NCBI GenBank assembly: GCA_033064195.1
Contig: JARBJD010000496.1
Location: 1 to 41,017 of the forward strand
Source: Blattamonas nauphoetae
Lineage: Eukaryota > Preaxostyla > Oxymonadida
DNA: 41,017 bases
Direction: 5' to 3'
Shown piece by piece: positions 1 through 9,870 of this stretch (position 1 is its first letter; the number at the start of each line of letters is the position of its first letter). Under the pieces are notes generated by a model. That model saw only the letters and a list, made by a program, of their open reading frames with translations, did no database searches and was not told the DNA's origin. A program made the translations under genes and the position numbers.

Positions 1-436
1 CAATTGGAGATTCAGGCGATTCAATTACTATTGGTCTTTGCACTGGAATTGGGATTGGGATTGGTCTTGCCTCTGCAGGCCTTCGAATCCGTGGTGAAAA
101 ATTCACTCCCTGATTCACCTCGTGATGATAAAATTGATATGCTTCGAATGCAAGTTTAGCAGTGCTATCCCGAATACGAATTCCTAGGAAGTTGCTTACA
201 AATTGTTGAACTACTCTTCTTCCATCAGGTAGTGATAATTCAGGAGAGAAACCTCCATTAAACCAATCCTCGAAATATGTTTCATCATTTCCATCAAATG
301 GTCCATTAGAATCAGCGCCATGATAGACAGGTAAAACGTTAGTTAAAGTCCATTTCTTTGCGACTATATTGTTTTTAGAATGCTGTGTGCACCGAAGAAG
401 TCTATTCACTAATGTATTAATCTGTCGTGTATTCAT
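1..436 (-). CDS. Unknown protein of the virus-like element, 3' part cut by window edge
   Basis: An open frame starts with ATG at 436 and runs without a stop to position 1, giving at least 145 codons. It begins MNTRQINTLVNRLLRCTQ and later has a proline/isoleucine run (PIPIPIPVQRP). Only 23 bases separate its start from the end of the polymerase gene, the same tight spacing seen elsewhere in the element, which supports a real gene. I recognise no family. It might be a structural or DNA-handling protein, but nothing in the visible part decides this. Confidence 0.6.
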   Translation of the reverse strand, partial: MNTRQINTLVNRLLRCTQHSKNNIVAKKWTLTNVLPVYHGADSNGPFDGNDETYFEDWFNGGFSPELSLPDGRRVVQQFVSNFLGIRIRDSTAKLAFEAYQFYHHEVNQGVNFSPRIRRPAEARPIPIPIPVQRPIVIESPESPI

Positions 437-459
437 TTCTTCAAAAATAAAGTTTGTGT

Positions 460-3400
460 TTATTCAATAATATAATCAGTTGCTTTCAGTCCATGAATGA
501 ATGGAGGACATGATTCATTTTCAAGTACGATCGCCTTCAGATGAATTCCACTGAGACTGAGTTTCTGTTGTTGTATTTTGGCAATCTCAAATCCATTTGT
601 GTCCTCTTCGCTCACGATTCTTCTTGTCTGGAAGTTCAATGTTGTGGTCACTGTTTTCACTCCATTCAGACACTTCACATAATCGTCACTTGTGATGCTT
701 GTTTTCTTCAGCGACACTCCTTTGATTTTGCATTTCTCATCGAGAGAGTAACACTTTGGTGCAAGACAGATCATCTGTTCACCTTCTTTCTCAATAGCTA
801 ATCCCAACAACTTCTTCTCATCATCAACTCCCTTTTCAGGATTGGGAAACCATTCATATTTGTGAGCATCATAGAATTCTTTGTCAGCAATCACATGTTC
901 AAATTGTTGATGTATTCCTGCATTTGGATCTCCACTAATTGCCCAGTACGCAGAATCAGTGTCTCCCTCACAGAAGTGAATCTTGTTCATGTCTAGGCAT
1001 TTGTACATGAAATTGTAGATGAAATTCAGATACCAGAACTTGGCATTGTCGAGTGTGAACACTGCTTCTTGCAGACATGTCTTACATGATGCTTTCTCTC
1101 TGTCTTCAATCACTATGTAGTTGTCCTCATTGATCTCTCTTGTCGCTACAAATCCTTTCATCATTTGTTTCAAGTATGTTCTCTTCTCATTGCAGATTGT
1201 GATTGAGTTGTATTTCTCAGTGTTCATTCCATCGTATCCGTAACTTCCATTCAAGTTGGTCTTACAGAATTGTTCTTTTCCCTTGTTTCCAACCTTCATT
1301 GCTTCTATTCGATCATTCATGAATGAGGTCACAAATGGTTCAAATCCAGCATGTCTCGAGAATACCATCACACTCTTAATGTCATCAATAATGAAGTGGC
1401 AGTAGTCGATGAGGAACCACAGATAGTATGTCGAAAAGAACATATACTGATCATGTGTGCTCAAGAGTTGAGTCAGCTTACTTTGTTTGTCATCAGTCTT
1501 CAATCCATGTTTCTTCATCAACGAATATGTCTTCTCACCAATGTTTTCTTCTGTCGTATTGACAATGATGTTTCTGAAGATTGGTGGGAAATTAATGAAC
1601 TCATTGATGTGCTTCTCATCGATGTGTCCTTTCAATTCTGCAACGAACAGAGTCTTCTGATTCTTGTCTTCGATGATCTTCCGACATTCTTTGTCTCCTG
1701 TTGCTGTGTACAAACATCTTCCTGGCATGTACATTCTGTGATTAGTGTATGGATTGTTCTTGTTCTTGATTGATGAGAATGCACTTGGATAAAGTGAATT
1801 AAAGTCAACACCACAAACGTGAGTCACTTTATGTTCTGTGTCTTTGGAAATGACTTTTCCGTCTTCGTATCTGAAATGATTGATCGGCGTCACGTCTTTG
1901 ATGTTCTGTCGATGTTGAACATTCGATAATCCACCAGTCACTGCTGCTCTCAACTTGTGATATGTTTGCTCATGTGTCAGAGTCATCGGCAATGATTTCC
2001 AGATGCAATACTTCTTCAGTTGAATTCTCAATCTTGTGAGATGTTCATCTTTGTCTGACTTGTACGTGTTGCAGTAATCACAGCAGATCTTCACGTTCTC
2101 TTTTGAATGTCCTTTCGAATTGTCGATTCTATCCAGTGTTGGTCGCACTGCTTGTGAGAAGTGACATTTGCAGATGTAGCACACTCTCTTGCACTGTTGA
2201 ACAAACCAATCGTAATCTGCTTCAGTGACATTTTTATCAGTATTGCGGTGAGCTTTCTGGTCTTGATAAATGTACGATGCAACCTTATACCTACAGTATT
2301 GTTTGGTGATTTTTATTTCACCAGATTGATCCACTCCGTTGAAATCATCATCGATATCAAAGTCCTTATACGCACATGCATACTTGATTGCTGAAGCATT
2401 TGCTGACAAAGAGAGATTGTGCAACATATCCACTTTGTATTGGAAGTTCAAATCGATCAAATTGTCCAATGGTGCAATCATGCATTCGACGTCTCTGATG
2501 TTGTAGAGCTTGAGGTAATCCCATCTGTTCTCGAATCCTTGCTTATGCCAATCATCGAGGTACATTTGGTAATCAGTATCAGACATTTCACTGTTGTTCA
2601 GACTGGAGTAGAATTCATACTTGGAGAATGGTTCTTGTTTGCTCAGTACTGTGTCGTAGTCAGATGAGTCGAATGATTCGTAAGCAAAGTATGATTTCTG
2701 AAGGGTGGTGTTTCCTCCAAAAGCTTTTACTGCATTATCCAAAGTCATTGGTCCTGTGTATGACATCATGTCAATGAATCGAAGCACCTGTTGTGTTCTC
2801 TCATGTCTGATCAATACTTGCTTGTACTTCGTTGTTGATCCGAGGAAGCTCACCACTTTCCAATCCTTGTCAACCAGATCACGGAAGATGAGATTGATGT
2901 CAAATCTTGAACTGTTGAATCCAATGACACTGACTTCATTTTGTGAGGGAATCTCTGGGTCTTCGTAGTAGTTGTCTTCTCGAACTGTTTCCGCATGTTT
3001 GAAGAGCTGTCTGATCCATTGCTTCACGAAGTCATTTCCATCTCGAAGATCAAAGTAGATTGACTTCACTCCTGCTTTTGTTTTGATTGCTGATGCAACA
3101 GAGAGAGGCTTCAGATGAGAAATCAGTTGAGTATTGTCATCTGAGAAGAGATTGTCAAGAATGAGATCTTCCATTGTTTCGAAATCGTATGTGATGTAGT
3201 ATTGTGTTGGTTTGAATTCATCTTGTCTTTTATGTGCCATCAGAAATTCATACGTTCTGTTGTTGAGGATATGTGGAACATATGGTCTTGGTGTTTTGTC
3301 AAGGGAGATCTTCTTCACATGTTTTCCATCAAGCTCTTTGCACTCTTTGAGATGCTTTTCGTAGTACGTCTTGAAGTGAGAATCCTTGACTTGGAATCCT

Positions 3401-4815
3401 CTTGACTGACAATACGGACAGAGTTTGTATCCAGTGATTTTCTCAGGATCAACAATGAACATCACATGAACGAGAGTGGCTGTAAGTGGAATCATTAGAA
3501 GTGGGAGAACTCTTGCATCATCATTTTCGTTGACATACGATTGACTGAGGAAGTATTTCTTCTTGTCTTCGTCGTATTCATAAATATGAACCGTGATGTT
3601 GAATTGAATCATTGCTTTCTCAATGTCACATGCAATATCAAATCCAGGATATTTTCGTAAATGTGGTGTCAATTGATGTGATCTGAGATGTGTGAGATTC
3701 ATCCATTTTGCGAACAGTTTGTAAGCTTCAGTATTCCTCATTTTAATTGATGTCTTCTTCCCTGGAACTTCAGGAAGTGTGAGGAATGACAGAGACTGAA
3801 AGAAGCAGATGTTGAACTCAGAATCAATGTACCGAACATTCCTCGTTTTAATGTGTTCGGTGAGAATTGCATTCGCTTTTCCTGCAACTGGAAATCGATA
3901 GACAGCGACTAAAAGCGAGTGGAATGCGATGTACATTGTCTTTGTATCCATCAGTGTTCTCTCTTGTGATTCTTTGATCAGATTGATGGCATATTTTGAA
4001 TACTCAGAGATGTCTCCTGCACTTCGTATCACAGTTGGGAAGCTCTTCGATGTGTTCTCCAATTCTGGTCTGAAGTCTTTGTATGTTGTCTCATCTTTAT
4101 CTTTCCTCTCGATGATCTTTCCAAAGTCAATACTAATCTTGAATGGATGATCCTTCTCTTTATCGAACACTGCTTTGATGAAGGTTGTGATTTCTTCAAC
4201 ATTCTTCAGATGATTGTGGAAGTACAACTGATATGGTTTTCCATTTTCACTCACTTTCTCGATCTCATTCTTTTTGAACTTCCTTCGTGCATCCATGAGA
4301 CAAGAATTGAATGCTGTTTTATCTCGTGGTTCAGCGAGTAAGATGCATTCTTCAAAACCATCAAATGTCTGCACTTCTCTTTTTTCCATTTGTTCATTTT
4401 TCTTTTGAATGATCAATAGATTCTTCATCCAATGATCCATCAGCTTCTCTTCAATTGATTTCAGTTTCCACGTCATTCTGAACACTTGCTTTTTCAGTTC
4501 ATCTTTGTTCACTCTTGGATTTGCTTTCATGTTCTCAACAATCATTCGGTGAGCGAGTCGATCTTCTGACGCCATCTGTTGTCGAAGTTTCACTTGTTCA
4601 ATAAAATCTGGAATGAGATTAAGATCGAGATTCTTTATTGAATGTGGAAACTCGAGATCTGTGTGTTGTAGCATATTCAGGAGAAATGAACGATGATGTT
4701 GATACTTTTTCCTGTCAGGATTGTACGTTCGACCATCAATAAATTGAAACTGTGTATTCGGAAAGAGATCTCGAATTTCTTGAATTCTTTCTTTGATTGG
4801 TTTTAGCAGTGTCAT
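460..4815 (-). CDS. polB: Polinton-type protein-primed DNA polymerase B, 1451 aa, looks whole
   Basis: This is the replicative polymerase of the virus-like element. Exonuclease motifs are DFETMED (about residue 545), FNSSRFD (about 640) and YNIRDVE (about 785). Polymerase motifs are DFNSLYPSA (about 1003), KTNLNGSYGYDG (about 1185) and EGDTDSAYW (about 1283). Two extra regions stand out. A CxxC-LDRIDN-GHSxxN-CxxCN block at about 878-924, between exonuclease and polymerase domains, reads like an HNH endonuclease fold. A region at about 330-455 (NICFFQSLSFL, later HVMFI) resembles an OTU-type cysteine protease layout, followed by a CPYC...H...C zinc-finger-like motif at about 465-488. The N-terminal 300 residues are basic and unassigned. 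The start is the first ATG, directly behind the AT-rich start motif. The polymerase call is secure; the HNH call is good and the OTU call tentative. Confidence 0.93.
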   Translation of the reverse strand: MTLLKPIKERIQEIRDLFPNTQFQFIDGRTYNPDRKKYQHHRSFLLNMLQHTDLEFPHSIKNLDLNLIPDFIEQVKLRQQMASEDRLAHRMIVENMKANPRVNKDELKKQVFRMTWKLKSIEEKLMDHWMKNLLIIQKKNEQMEKREVQTFDGFEECILLAEPRDKTAFNSCLMDARRKFKKNEIEKVSENGKPYQLYFHNHLKNVEEITTFIKAVFDKEKDHPFKISIDFGKIIERKDKDETTYKDFRPELENTSKSFPTVIRSAGDISEYSKYAINLIKESQERTLMDTKTMYIAFHSLLVAVYRFPVAGKANAILTEHIKTRNVRYIDSEFNICFFQSLSFLTLPEVPGKKTSIKMRNTEAYKLFAKWMNLTHLRSHQLTPHLRKYPGFDIACDIEKAMIQFNITVHIYEYDEDKKKYFLSQSYVNENDDARVLPLLMIPLTATLVHVMFIVDPEKITGYKLCPYCQSRGFQVKDSHFKTYYEKHLKECKELDGKHVKKISLDKTPRPYVPHILNNRTYEFLMAHKRQDEFKPTQYYITYDFETMEDLILDNLFSDDNTQLISHLKPLSVASAIKTKAGVKSIYFDLRDGNDFVKQWIRQLFKHAETVREDNYYEDPEIPSQNEVSVIGFNSSRFDINLIFRDLVDKDWKVVSFLGSTTKYKQVLIRHERTQQVLRFIDMMSYTGPMTLDNAVKAFGGNTTLQKSYFAYESFDSSDYDTVLSKQEPFSKYEFYSSLNNSEMSDTDYQMYLDDWHKQGFENRWDYLKLYNIRDVECMIAPLDNLIDLNFQYKVDMLHNLSLSANASAIKYACAYKDFDIDDDFNGVDQSGEIKITKQYCRYKVASYIYQDQKAHRNTDKNVTEADYDWFVQQCKRVCYICKCHFSQAVRPTLDRIDNSKGHSKENVKICCDYCNTYKSDKDEHLTRLRIQLKKYCIWKSLPMTLTHEQTYHKLRAAVTGGLSNVQHRQNIKDVTPINHFRYEDGKVISKDTEHKVTHVCGVDFNSLYPSAFSSIKNKNNPYTNHRMYMPGRCLYTATGDKECRKIIEDKNQKTLFVAELKGHIDEKHINEFINFPPIFRNIIVNTTEENIGEKTYSLMKKHGLKTDDKQSKLTQLLSTHDQYMFFSTYYLWFLIDYCHFIIDDIKSVMVFSRHAGFEPFVTSFMNDRIEAMKVGNKGKEQFCKTNLNGSYGYDGMNTEKYNSITICNEKRTYLKQMMKGFVATREINEDNYIVIEDREKASCKTCLQEAVFTLDNAKFWYLNFIYNFMYKCLDMNKIHFCEGDTDSAYWAISGDPNAGIHQQFEHVIADKEFYDAHKYEWFPNPEKGVDDEKKLLGLAIEKEGEQMICLAPKCYSLDEKCKIKGVSLKKTSITSDDYVKCLNGVKTVTTTLNFQTRRIVSEEDTNGFEIAKIQQQKLSLSGIHLKAIVLENESCPPFIHGLKATDYIIE

Positions 4816-4850
4816 TTACTACAAAATAAAAAATCCGAAAATAAAAAAAG
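4813..4850 (-). promoter_or_regulatory. AT-rich start motif of the polymerase gene
   Basis: Read on the minus strand, an A/T-only run ends in TTTTGTAGTAAATG, the last three bases being the polymerase start codon. The same position-locked motif lies before the other genes of this element. It probably combines promoter and very short leader. Confidence 0.5.
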
Positions 4851-4858
4851 TTGAGCGT

Positions 4859-5248
4859 TTATTTTTGTTTTCTCAGATGGGGCTTTTTCTTAGCAGTCAG
4901 CCATGCATCAAGTCTAATTCTGAATACTTCACTTCCACCAATCTCTCGATATGTGAATGGAACCAGAACTTTCGTGTACTCACCTACGAGCTCGCAATTG
5001 TATTTCTTCAGTTCATTTTCAACGAATGATTGAGTGTAGCGACGACGTTTCGCAAAGTGAGGTCTGTTTCCTTGATTCCACAACTTTGGTTTTATTCTCC
5101 ATTCAACACCTTCATGAACATACGTCACCGGCACATTATTTCTGACATACTCAGAGACTAGCGAACAGTTCTCTTCTCTCATTGTTTCAATTAATGCTTG
5201 TTCTGAACATACTCGACGTCTTTCATTGTACATCGCAGTTGGATTCAT
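4859..5248 (-). CDS. Small W..G.RPH two-repeat protein of the virus-like element, 129 aa
   Basis: This basic protein holds two tandem modules of about 50 residues. Each runs ENC.LV.EY, then a P..Y element, then a W preceding G.RPH or K.PHLR. Examples are EENCSLVSEYVRNNVPVTY and WNQGNRPH in the first module, and CELVGEYTKVLVPFTYRE and KKKPHLR in the second. The spacing recalls the small zinc-ribbon repeats of some phage DNA-binding proteins, but the metal-binding cysteines are absent, so this is only a structural analogy. It sits 43 bases upstream of the polymerase gene in the same direction; the same pair order occurs in the right-hand copy at 36176. Function unknown; nucleic-acid binding is an inference from its basic, aromatic-rich repeats. 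Confidence 0.75.
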   Translation of the reverse strand: MNPTAMYNERRRVCSEQALIETMREENCSLVSEYVRNNVPVTYVHEGVEWRIKPKLWNQGNRPHFAKRRRYTQSFVENELKKYNCELVGEYTKVLVPFTYREIGGSEVFRIRLDAWLTAKKKPHLRKQK

Positions 5249-7150
5249 TTAATACAAATTAAAAAATTCAAAAATAAATTTTCATTCGTTGTTTTCTCAG
5301 TTTTGGATTTTTCATCAGAAACAAGGATCAATGGGTTCGATCACTCATTTCTCAATAGTGCGTATTTCGTTCCAATTCTGTGCGTTTTAGATCCGTCAGC
5401 AGTTGGGGATCATCGTGGTATGCTCCGTTTTTTCGTTTTTCCGAACTTTTGCAGAGATATTCGAGGTTTCAGGATCGGTCGTGGATCTCGGAACTTTTAC
5501 GGAAAAAGCAGTATGCCACTCTCATTTCTCTCTTTTTTCAGACTTGTTTTCTCTGTTTTTGATTGAATTGTCACCTAATCTTTGCTCGTTATTGTTTCAT
5601 TTTCAGGACCTGTTCGCACGTCATTTTCTCATTGTTTACCCATAATATCCACTTCATTGATACTTCTTTCGCTCAAACTTTTTCTCAAATGTTTCACACT
5701 AATTCTCGTTTACTGAGTTTTCCGGACTTTTGCAGAGATCTGCCATTCAACGGCTCACTTCATATCTCGGTATTTTTGTGTAAAATCCAACATTTCACAT
5801 ACTTTTTTGAATCATTTTTCTTGTTTTTAAGAGAGAAAAACCGGAACACAGACCTAAATTTCACTATTGGTGTCACATTTCACACCGTTTTCACGTTCGT
5901 CAATTTACCTCTCAGTTTCATACTTGCCCGTTTCGTTCATGCTTGTTTCGCTTTCTTTTACTCTGTTTTTGTGAAAAAAGTGATGAAAAGTTGACTAAAA
6001 TGATGTGCTAGTGAAGTGAGTACGGCCCACAAAATGGAAGTGATATGAGCAAAATGAAGAGGAATGGTGAAGAGATCAAATGTGAAATGGGGAGCAAAAG
6101 TGATGAAATGAAAGGGACTACAGTCGGTTTTGAAGTGACAAAAACGGTCAAAAGTTGAGAAGTGAAAACATGAAAAAGTGACTTTATGGGAGAACTATCC
6201 GACAAAATCTCCTCAAAATTCGAGCACACCTTACTCATACCGTGAGAAAGAAGGATTTGCAGCGAAATTCAGATTAAAAAATCCATAGTGTCAAAATGTT
6301 GGTGCAAATGTGTCGCCACAAGTGTGATCGAAAAACCGACCCTCCAGAGCGAACTATAGGTGATGTACAACCAGAATTCTCAAAAAAGCGTCGCTTGAGT
6401 GTAATTGTGAAGTGGTTGACGTGAAAATCGTTTAAAATGAAAATTGACAAAAAATTGTGAAAACGATCATGTGTTGAGGATCGTCAGAACCGAATGACGC
6501 GAATACCTCTCCACTATCGATTTGACACGTTTTGAGACCATCAGAGGGTGAAAAGTGACGTGTAGGAGAAGAGCGAGACGTCACTTTCTCCTCCTTAAAA
6601 ATTTTGTCATTTTCAAAATATGTTGTGGGGTCGGATCAAACTTTTTTCAAAAGTGCTTTTTCCGAAAATTTCACCTATCAAAATCAATTTCGTAATTTTA
6701 GAACGTGTTTGAGCACAATTTGAGACATAAAGGTGTTCATAGTGGCGAAATCCGAACATCGACTTTTTCGTCACTTTTTCGACCTAAGTTCGGTACACAG
6801 TTCGACGAATTCCCAACCGATTTTCATCGGGATTGTCTTGATCGATGACCGACAGTGTCCCCGAGATTTTAGAATTTTTTGCAGAATTTTTCGAAATGGT
6901 TCTCACATTGGATTCGACTGATTTGTGGTCAAAAAGTGAAAAACACCAAAAAAGCGCCAACATTTTTTCGAATGTTGTCAAAATTTGCTTCAAAAATGAC
7001 ACTTTTCACGAGGTCAAAATATTGGTCATATTTTAAGAATTTAGGCCAAATATTGATGTCATCAAAATGTCATAAATTCCTTTTAATACAAGATTCAAAA
7101 TTGGTCAATCGGACTTGACTTTTAGTTTTGGTTTTCAACGATTATTTCAA
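5115..7150. repeat. Direct duplication, unit 1: start of small gene plus about 1.9 kb non-coding DNA
   Basis: This block is repeated in the same orientation at 8031-10705. Shared landmarks include the start of the small repeat gene, the run GGATCAATGGGTTCGATCAC near 5321/8241, and TACAAGAT.CAAAATTGGTC near 7090/10630. From about 5280 to 7150 I see no convincing gene: open frames here are short, T-rich and low in complexity on both strands. The similarity holds through most of the unit, so both arose by one duplication inside the element rather than by chance. Confidence 0.8.
5246..5285 (-). promoter_or_regulatory. AT-rich start motif of the small repeat gene
   Basis: Minus-strand sequence TTAATTTGTATTAAATG ends on the start codon at 5248, preceded by a T/A-rich run. 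The same 17 bases occur before the genes starting at 8163 and 36176. Confidence 0.6.
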
Positions 7151-7175
7151 TCGGGTTCCCATTTCGCTTTCTATA

Positions 7176-7985
7176 CTACTTTTGTTGTTGTCCGACAATG
7201 CTACTCAGTTCCTGAATGGCTTTCACGCAGAAGCACGAGAGTTCTGCATAATCAACTTGAAGACAATCTGGATTGGAATCATTCACGACTTCGGGGAATA
7301 TGCCTTGGATCTGTTGAGCAATTACACCAATGTGTTTCTTCTCACTTTCCTTCTTCAGGCATTCACATTTCTCTTTGCAGTTCTTCAAGTGTTCTTCATC
7401 AGTTTCGTTCTCGATTTGCTTTGTCACTTTGTTGATCTTCGAATCAAATGTGTTGAATTGGTACTGCACGATTTCGACTTTATTCAGTTGTTCAAGAACA
7501 TCAGGGTATGGTTCAATATTTCTTTTCACTCTTCTGTCTGACAGTTGAGAAAAACTTCCTGTTGTGGATATTGAAAACACTCCTGAACCTGTGTCCTCAT
7601 CGTAGTAATACAGTGCTGGTGAGTCACACGGTGACCACATAATGATACCATCACCATTGAACTGAATTCCTGATGTTTCTGCAATCGATTGTGAAATTGA
7701 AATGCCAGACTTAAATGTTGATGCCGGATATGTTCCTGGATACTTTGGAAGTGATCCTTCTGAGATGTTCCACTTTGCTCCATTCACATTAATCAATCCT
7801 CCAATTTCTGGTGTCGTGATTGATCCATTTGTGCTCACCACTTTTTGGATTGATGATATCGCTGACTTGTGTGCTTCTGTTGTCTTCTGTAGTGTGTCTA
7901 TCACTGTTGCATTCTCGTTGGTTGTCGAGAGATTATGATCAATCATTTTCTCAATCATTTGTGAATTGTATTTTTGTCGATTCAT
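7176..7985 (-). CDS. Fibre-like protein with C-terminal peptidase S74 chaperone, about 269 aa
   Basis: The C-terminal 120 residues (about 146-265) match the intramolecular chaperone of endosialidase/tail-spike proteins (peptidase S74). They begin SDRRVKRNI, which carries the Ser and Lys expected for self-cleavage, and continue with HIGVIAQQIQGIFPEVV and a closing helix VDYAELSCFCVKAIQEL. The N-terminal half has glycine/serine-rich beta-type sequence (GSITTPEIGGLINVNG). In phages and large viruses such proteins trimerise into receptor-binding fibres and then shed the chaperone, so a surface spike of the virus-like particle is likely. ATG at 7985 (MNRQKYNSQ) is chosen; the frame is open further upstream but that part crosses the duplication junction near 8031. 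Confidence 0.8.
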   Translation of the reverse strand: MNRQKYNSQMIEKMIDHNLSTTNENATVIDTLQKTTEAHKSAISSIQKVVSTNGSITTPEIGGLINVNGAKWNISEGSLPKYPGTYPASTFKSGISISQSIAETSGIQFNGDGIIMWSPCDSPALYYYDEDTGSGVFSISTTGSFSQLSDRRVKRNIEPYPDVLEQLNKVEIVQYQFNTFDSKINKVTKQIENETDEEHLKNCKEKCECLKKESEKKHIGVIAQQIQGIFPEVVNDSNPDCLQVDYAELSCFCVKAIQELSSIVGQQQK

Positions 7986-8030
7986 TTTTGTGTGCTCTTT
8001 CACAGGAATACAAAAATGACAATCCCTCAT

Positions 8031-8163
8031 GAACATACGTCACCGGCACATTATTTCTGACATATTCAGAGACTAGTGTACAGTTATCTTCTCTCATTGA
8101 TTCAATTAATGCTTGTTCTGAACATACTCGACGTCTTTCCTTGTACGTTTCAGTTGGATTCAT
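8031..8163 (-). pseudogene. Partial second copy of the small W..G.RPH gene
   Basis: The frame starting at 8163 (MNPTETYKERRRVCSEQAL) repeats the first third of the 129-residue protein at 4859-5248, including EDNCTLVSEY and PVTYVHEG. It then runs into the region upstream of the S74 gene at the duplication border. It is a by-product of the duplication and probably not functional. Confidence 0.7.
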
Positions 8164-8190
8164 TTAATACAAATTAAAAAACTCTGAATT
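8161..8190 (-). promoter_or_regulatory. AT-rich start motif, duplicated copy
   Basis: Minus-strand TTAATTTGTATTAAATG ends at the ATG at 8163. It is identical to the motif at 5248 and came along with the duplication. Confidence 0.5.
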
Positions 8191-9870
8191 AGATTTTCAT
8201 TCGTTGTTTTCTCAGTTTTGGATTTTTCGCTGGAATCGAGGATCAATGGGTTCGATCACTCATTTCTCAAGAGTGTTTGTTTCGTTCTGATTCTTCGCGT
8301 TTTGGAATCTCCGGAGCTGTAGGATCATCATGGTATGCTCCGTTTTCTCCTTTTTCCGAACTTTTGCAGAGTTATGAGGCGTTTCAGGATCGGTCGTGGA
8401 TCTCTGCACTTTTATGTAAAAAGCAGTATGCCACTCTCATTTCTCTCTTATTTCAGCTTTGTTTTCACTAGTTTCAACCGAATTGTCACTTCATTTTCAC
8501 TAGTTATTGTTTCATTTTTGACCTCACTTCCGTCTTCGTTTTCTCATTGTTTACTCTTTTTTAACCACTTCATTCATGTTTCTTTCAACTAAACTTTTTC
8601 TCAAATTCAACACACTAATTCTCGTTTACTGAGTTTTCCGAACTTTTGCAGAGATCCGCCATTCAACGGCTCACTTCATATCTCGGTATTTTTGTGTAAA
8701 ATCCAACATTTCACATACATTTTTGACTCATTTTTGTTGTTTTTAAGACATAAAACCGAGAACACAAGCGACATTTTCACTATTGGTGCCACATTTCACA
8801 CCGTTTTCACGTTCGTCAATTTACCTCTCAGTTTCATACTTGCCCGTTTCATTGTTGGTTGTTTCGCTTTCTTTTACTCTGTTTTTGTGAAAAAGTTGAT
8901 GAAAACTGGACTAAAATGATGTGCTAGTGAAGTGAGAACGACCCACAAAATGGAAGTGAGATGAGAAAAATGAAGAGGAGTAATGGTTCAACTCGAGGTG
9001 AAATGTGGAGAGAATGATGTGAGAAAGAAGGGGCTGAAGTGGTGTTCAAACATGCAAACACTGTGAAAAGCTGTGAAATGACGAATCAAAAAAGTGAAAT
9101 TTTGAGACAACTATCCGACAAAAAATTCTGAAAATTTGAGCACACCTTCCTCTAACAACGAGAAAGAAGGCGCAATATGTGAAAATCGGGGCAAAAATCT
9201 AATAGTGTGCAAGTTGTGAAGAAAAGAGTCGTCAAAACGGTGAAGTGAAGAACCGACAAAATGAAACTAAGGAAATGCACTATACGTCTCGCGTCGACTT
9301 ATGTTCGTTAAAATGATGTAATAACGGAGTAAATGAAGTGAAAGTAGTGAAATGTGAAAATTCATGAAAAAGTGTGCGAACCTTGTGGTGACAAATGTCG
9401 AGATCCACCGAATCGTCACCTGACGTCGGGGAAGGAAATGGAGTGTAAAAACGTTAATAGGGGACGAAAGCGGTCCAGAAAATGATAGTGCTGAAAGTCC
9501 ATACCTCCCAGAAAAAATTTCGAGATTTTGACCATGGATATGGGTCGGATCAAACTTTTTTTTCAGAAAGTGCTTTTTATCGAAAATCCTACCTTTCAAA
9601 ATGATTTCCGTCACAATCAAACGTGTTTGAACACAATTTGAGCCATAAAGCAGTTCATAGTAGCAGAATCGGAACATCGACTTTTTTGGTCACTTTTTGG
9701 ACCAAAGTTTAGTACGTAACTCGACGAATTCTCAACCGATTTTGATCAAACCTCTTTTGATCGATGACCGACAGTGTCCCCGAGATTTTAGAATTTTTTT
9801 CAGAATTTTTCGAAATGGTTCTCACATTAGTTTCACTTGATTTGTGGTCAAAAATAGATTTTCAGTGTTT

